DNA from: Streptomyces sp. P3
GTDB taxonomy: Bacteria > Actinomycetota > Actinomycetes > Streptomycetales > Streptomycetaceae
Assembly (NCBI RefSeq): GCF_003032475.1
Contig: NZ_CP028369.1
Coordinates: 8,184,001 to 8,248,000, forward strand
Length of the DNA: 64,000 nt
Direction: 5' to 3'
The position numbers and the translations under genes were made by a program. Below the pieces are notes generated by a model, which saw only the letters and a program-made list of their open reading frames with translations, did no database searches and was not told the DNA's origin. Positions 62,354 through 64,000 of the stretch are shown one piece after another; within the stretch, counting starts at the first letter, position 1, and the number at the start of each line of letters is the position of its first letter.

Positions 62354-63387
62354 ACGGCCCGCTGGCCGGCCTGCGCGTGCTGGAGGTCGGCCACATCCTG
62401 GCCGGCCCGTACGCCACCATGCTGCTCGCCGACCTGGGCGCCCGGGTCACCAAGGTCGAACCGCCCGGCGGCGACCTGTCCCGGCAGGTCTCCGAGGCCT
62501 ACTTCGCCAGCCTCAACCGGAACAAGCGCTCGGTCCGCGTGGACCTGAGCGCCCCCGCCGGCCAGGACCGCCTGCACGAGCTGGTGCGCGACGCCGACGC
62601 CCTGCTGGTCAACCTCAAGCCGTCCGCCATCGAGCGCTTCGGCCTGACCTACGAGGCCCTGAAGCCCTACAACGAGCGCCTGGTGTGCGTGGCCCTCACC
62701 GGCTGGGGCATGGACGCGGGCGACATGCCCGCCTTCGACTACGTCGTTCAGGCCGCCACCGGCATCGCGGCCATGACGGGCGACCCGGACGGCCCGCCCG
62801 CGCTGCCCGGCTACTCCTCGGTCGACAACTCGGCCGGAATGGCGGCCGCGCTGGGCCTGCTGGCCCAGATCGTCTCCGGACGCGGCGGCCAGATCGAGGT
62901 GTCGCTGCGCGACGTGATGCTCTCGCAGCTGAACTACCACGCCGCGGCCTGGCTCAACGACGGCAAGGCTCCGCGCCGCCTGGGAGGCGCCCACGCCCAC
63001 TACGTCCCCGCCCAGCTCTTCCCCACCGCCGAGGGACACCTGGCCCTCTTCATCACCCACGACGGCTTCTGGCGCTCCTTCGCCGCGGAGGCCGGCATCG
63101 AGGGCTACTTGACGATGGCCGAGCGCGCGGCCCGCCGCGAAGAAGTGGTGGCCGCGGTGACGAAGGCGCTGGCCGCCGACTTCGCGGTGAGCTGGGAACG
63201 CCGGCTGCGCCCGCTCGGCGTTCCCGCCGCCGCCGTACGCACGCTGCCCCAGGCACTCGTCGAATTTCCCGACGCGGTCGTGCGGGCCGGCGAACGCCGC
63301 CTGGTCGCAAGCCCGTTCCGGATCGCCGGGCACCAGCCGTCGTACGGCCCGCCGCCTCGCCTCGGGGAGCACGACGACACGGCTTAG
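62350..63387 (+). CDS. CoA-transferase family III (CaiB/BaiF)
   Basis: A 345-residue class III CoA-transferase, somewhat shorter than usual. It has LAGLRVLEVGHILAGPYA, ARVTKVEPPGGD, LNRNKRSVRVDL and the likely catalytic Asp in AFDYVVQAATG. It is the last gene of the mutase operon. It could transfer CoA from the product acyl-CoA to the incoming acid. No terminator hairpin was seen, only a run of G before the convergent SDR. Confidence 0.92.
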   Translation: MNGPLAGLRVLEVGHILAGPYATMLLADLGARVTKVEPPGGDLSRQVSEAYFASLNRNKRSVRVDLSAPAGQDRLHELVRDADALLVNLKPSAIERFGLTYEALKPYNERLVCVALTGWGMDAGDMPAFDYVVQAATGIAAMTGDPDGPPALPGYSSVDNSAGMAAALGLLAQIVSGRGGQIEVSLRDVMLSQLNYHAAAWLNDGKAPRRLGGAHAHYVPAQLFPTAEGHLALFITHDGFWRSFAAEAGIEGYLTMAERAARREEVVAAVTKALAADFAVSWERRLRPLGVPAAAVRTLPQALVEFPDAVVRAGERRLVASPFRIAGHQPSYGPPPRLGEHDDTA

Positions 63388-63414
63388 AAGCCGCCCGGGC
63401 TCAGGGGGGGGCCG

Positions 63415-64000
63415 CTACGGCATCCCGCCGTCCACCCGCAGCGTCGCCCCACTGGTGTACGACGAGGCGTCCGACATCAGGTACAGAGCGGCGCCCACCA
63501 CTTCGTCGGGGGCGCCGACACGTTGCAGCGCGTGCGGGCGCACCCCCTCGGCGAGCTGCTCGGGGTTCTCCTGCCAGCCCCGGGTGGCCCACGTGGCGAA
63601 CGGGCCGCACATCAGCGTGTTGACCCGCACCGTCGGCCCGAGCGCCTGTGCCAGACCCACGGTCACCGCGTTCAGCCCGGCCTTGGCGGCCGCGTACGGC
63701 ACGATCGCCGGGCGCGGCCGGATCGAACCGGTGGAGCTGACGTTGACGATCGCACCGCCGCCGGCCTCAGCCATGCGCTTCCCGGCCAGCACGGACAGGC
63801 GGAAGGGACCCTTGAGGTTGAGGCCCAGCACCGAGTCGAACATCTTCTCCGTGACCTCGCCCAGATCCTCGTACACGGGGGACATGCCCGCGTTGTTGAC
63901 CAGTACGTCGATCCTGCCGAACCGCTCGTGGACCGCGTCGACCAGACCGGGCAGTTCGTCCCAGCGGCCCACGTGTACGGCGTACGGCAGTGCCGCACGC
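63415..64000 (-). CDS. SDR-family oxidoreductase (5' end outside window)
   Basis: The last 195 residues of a short-chain dehydrogenase are visible, entering from the right edge. LVNNAGMSPVYED, Ser in NVSSTGSI, and the YxxxK site PYAAAKAG are present, ending in YTSGATLRVDGG. The nucleotide-binding Gly motif lies beyond the window. It converges on the mutase operon. Confidence 0.88.
   Translation of the reverse strand, partial: RAALPYAVHVGRWDELPGLVDAVHERFGRIDVLVNNAGMSPVYEDLGEVTEKMFDSVLGLNLKGPFRLSVLAGKRMAEAGGGAIVNVSSTGSIRPRPAIVPYAAAKAGLNAVTVGLAQALGPTVRVNTLMCGPFATWATRGWQENPEQLAEGVRPHALQRVGAPDEVVGAALYLMSDASSYTSGATLRVDGGMP

Overview
This window looks like chromosomal DNA of a Streptomyces-type actinomycete. 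It is very GC-rich with GC-biased third codon positions. Many starts are GTG, genes overlap by ATGA or GTGA, TTA codons are rare, and one gene encodes a snapalysin-type secreted protease, a family typical of Streptomyces. No rRNA, tRNA, intact insertion sequence, CRISPR array or phage gene was seen.

Layout. Positions 1-8.6 kb are unrelated accessory functions: the start of an indoleamine 2,3-dioxygenase-like gene, a NarL-type response regulator and histidine kinase divergent from a FtsX-type ABC transporter, a decayed peptide-transporter ATPase, and a Tat-exported GH39-like glycosidase with two strong terminator hairpins. From about 9 to 63 kb the window is a large catabolic island of acyl-CoA chemistry. 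It holds three CoA ligases, six acyl-CoA dehydrogenase polypeptides (four of them in two heteromeric pairs), five enoyl-CoA hydratase-fold proteins, a thiolase, a fused DUF35/thiolase-fold protein, four class III CoA-transferases, several SDRs, an aldehyde dehydrogenase, two P450-ferredoxin sets, a Rieske oxygenase with a KshB-like reductase, a 2-oxoglutarate dioxygenase, two luciferase-like oxidoreductases and a split B12-dependent acyl-CoA mutase. Snapalysin and a few small genes interrupt it at 51.3-52.1 kb.

How it works together. The inferred logic resembles actinobacterial degradation of steroid side chains or other branched or alicyclic isoprenoid acids: P450 or Rieske hydroxylation, oxidation to an acid by SDR and ALDH, CoA activation, alpha/beta-dehydrogenation by heteromeric ACADs, hydration, aldolytic or thiolytic cleavage, and mutase rearrangement of a branched acyl-CoA. 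The genes that define classical sterol-ring degradation (3-ketosteroid dehydrogenase, HsaC-type extradiol dioxygenase) are absent, so the substrate is unknown.

The most striking feature is regulatory. A 15-bp palindrome of the form GAGAAT-N3-RTTCTC, with some one-arm variants, lies upstream of nearly every operon of the island: 12017, 25107, 29463, 35558, 35635, 35678, 48199, 55166 and 56765, plus an outlier at 6874. One copy separates a TetR gene (28552-29370), which carries a histone-like Lys/Ala tail, from the acyl-CoA dehydrogenase genes it faces. This suggests one regulon of more than 40 kb. A second system is a GntR-family regulator (25139-25948) whose probable operator GGTCAGACC sits between the -35 and -10 hexamers of two promoters sharing a 27-bp block.
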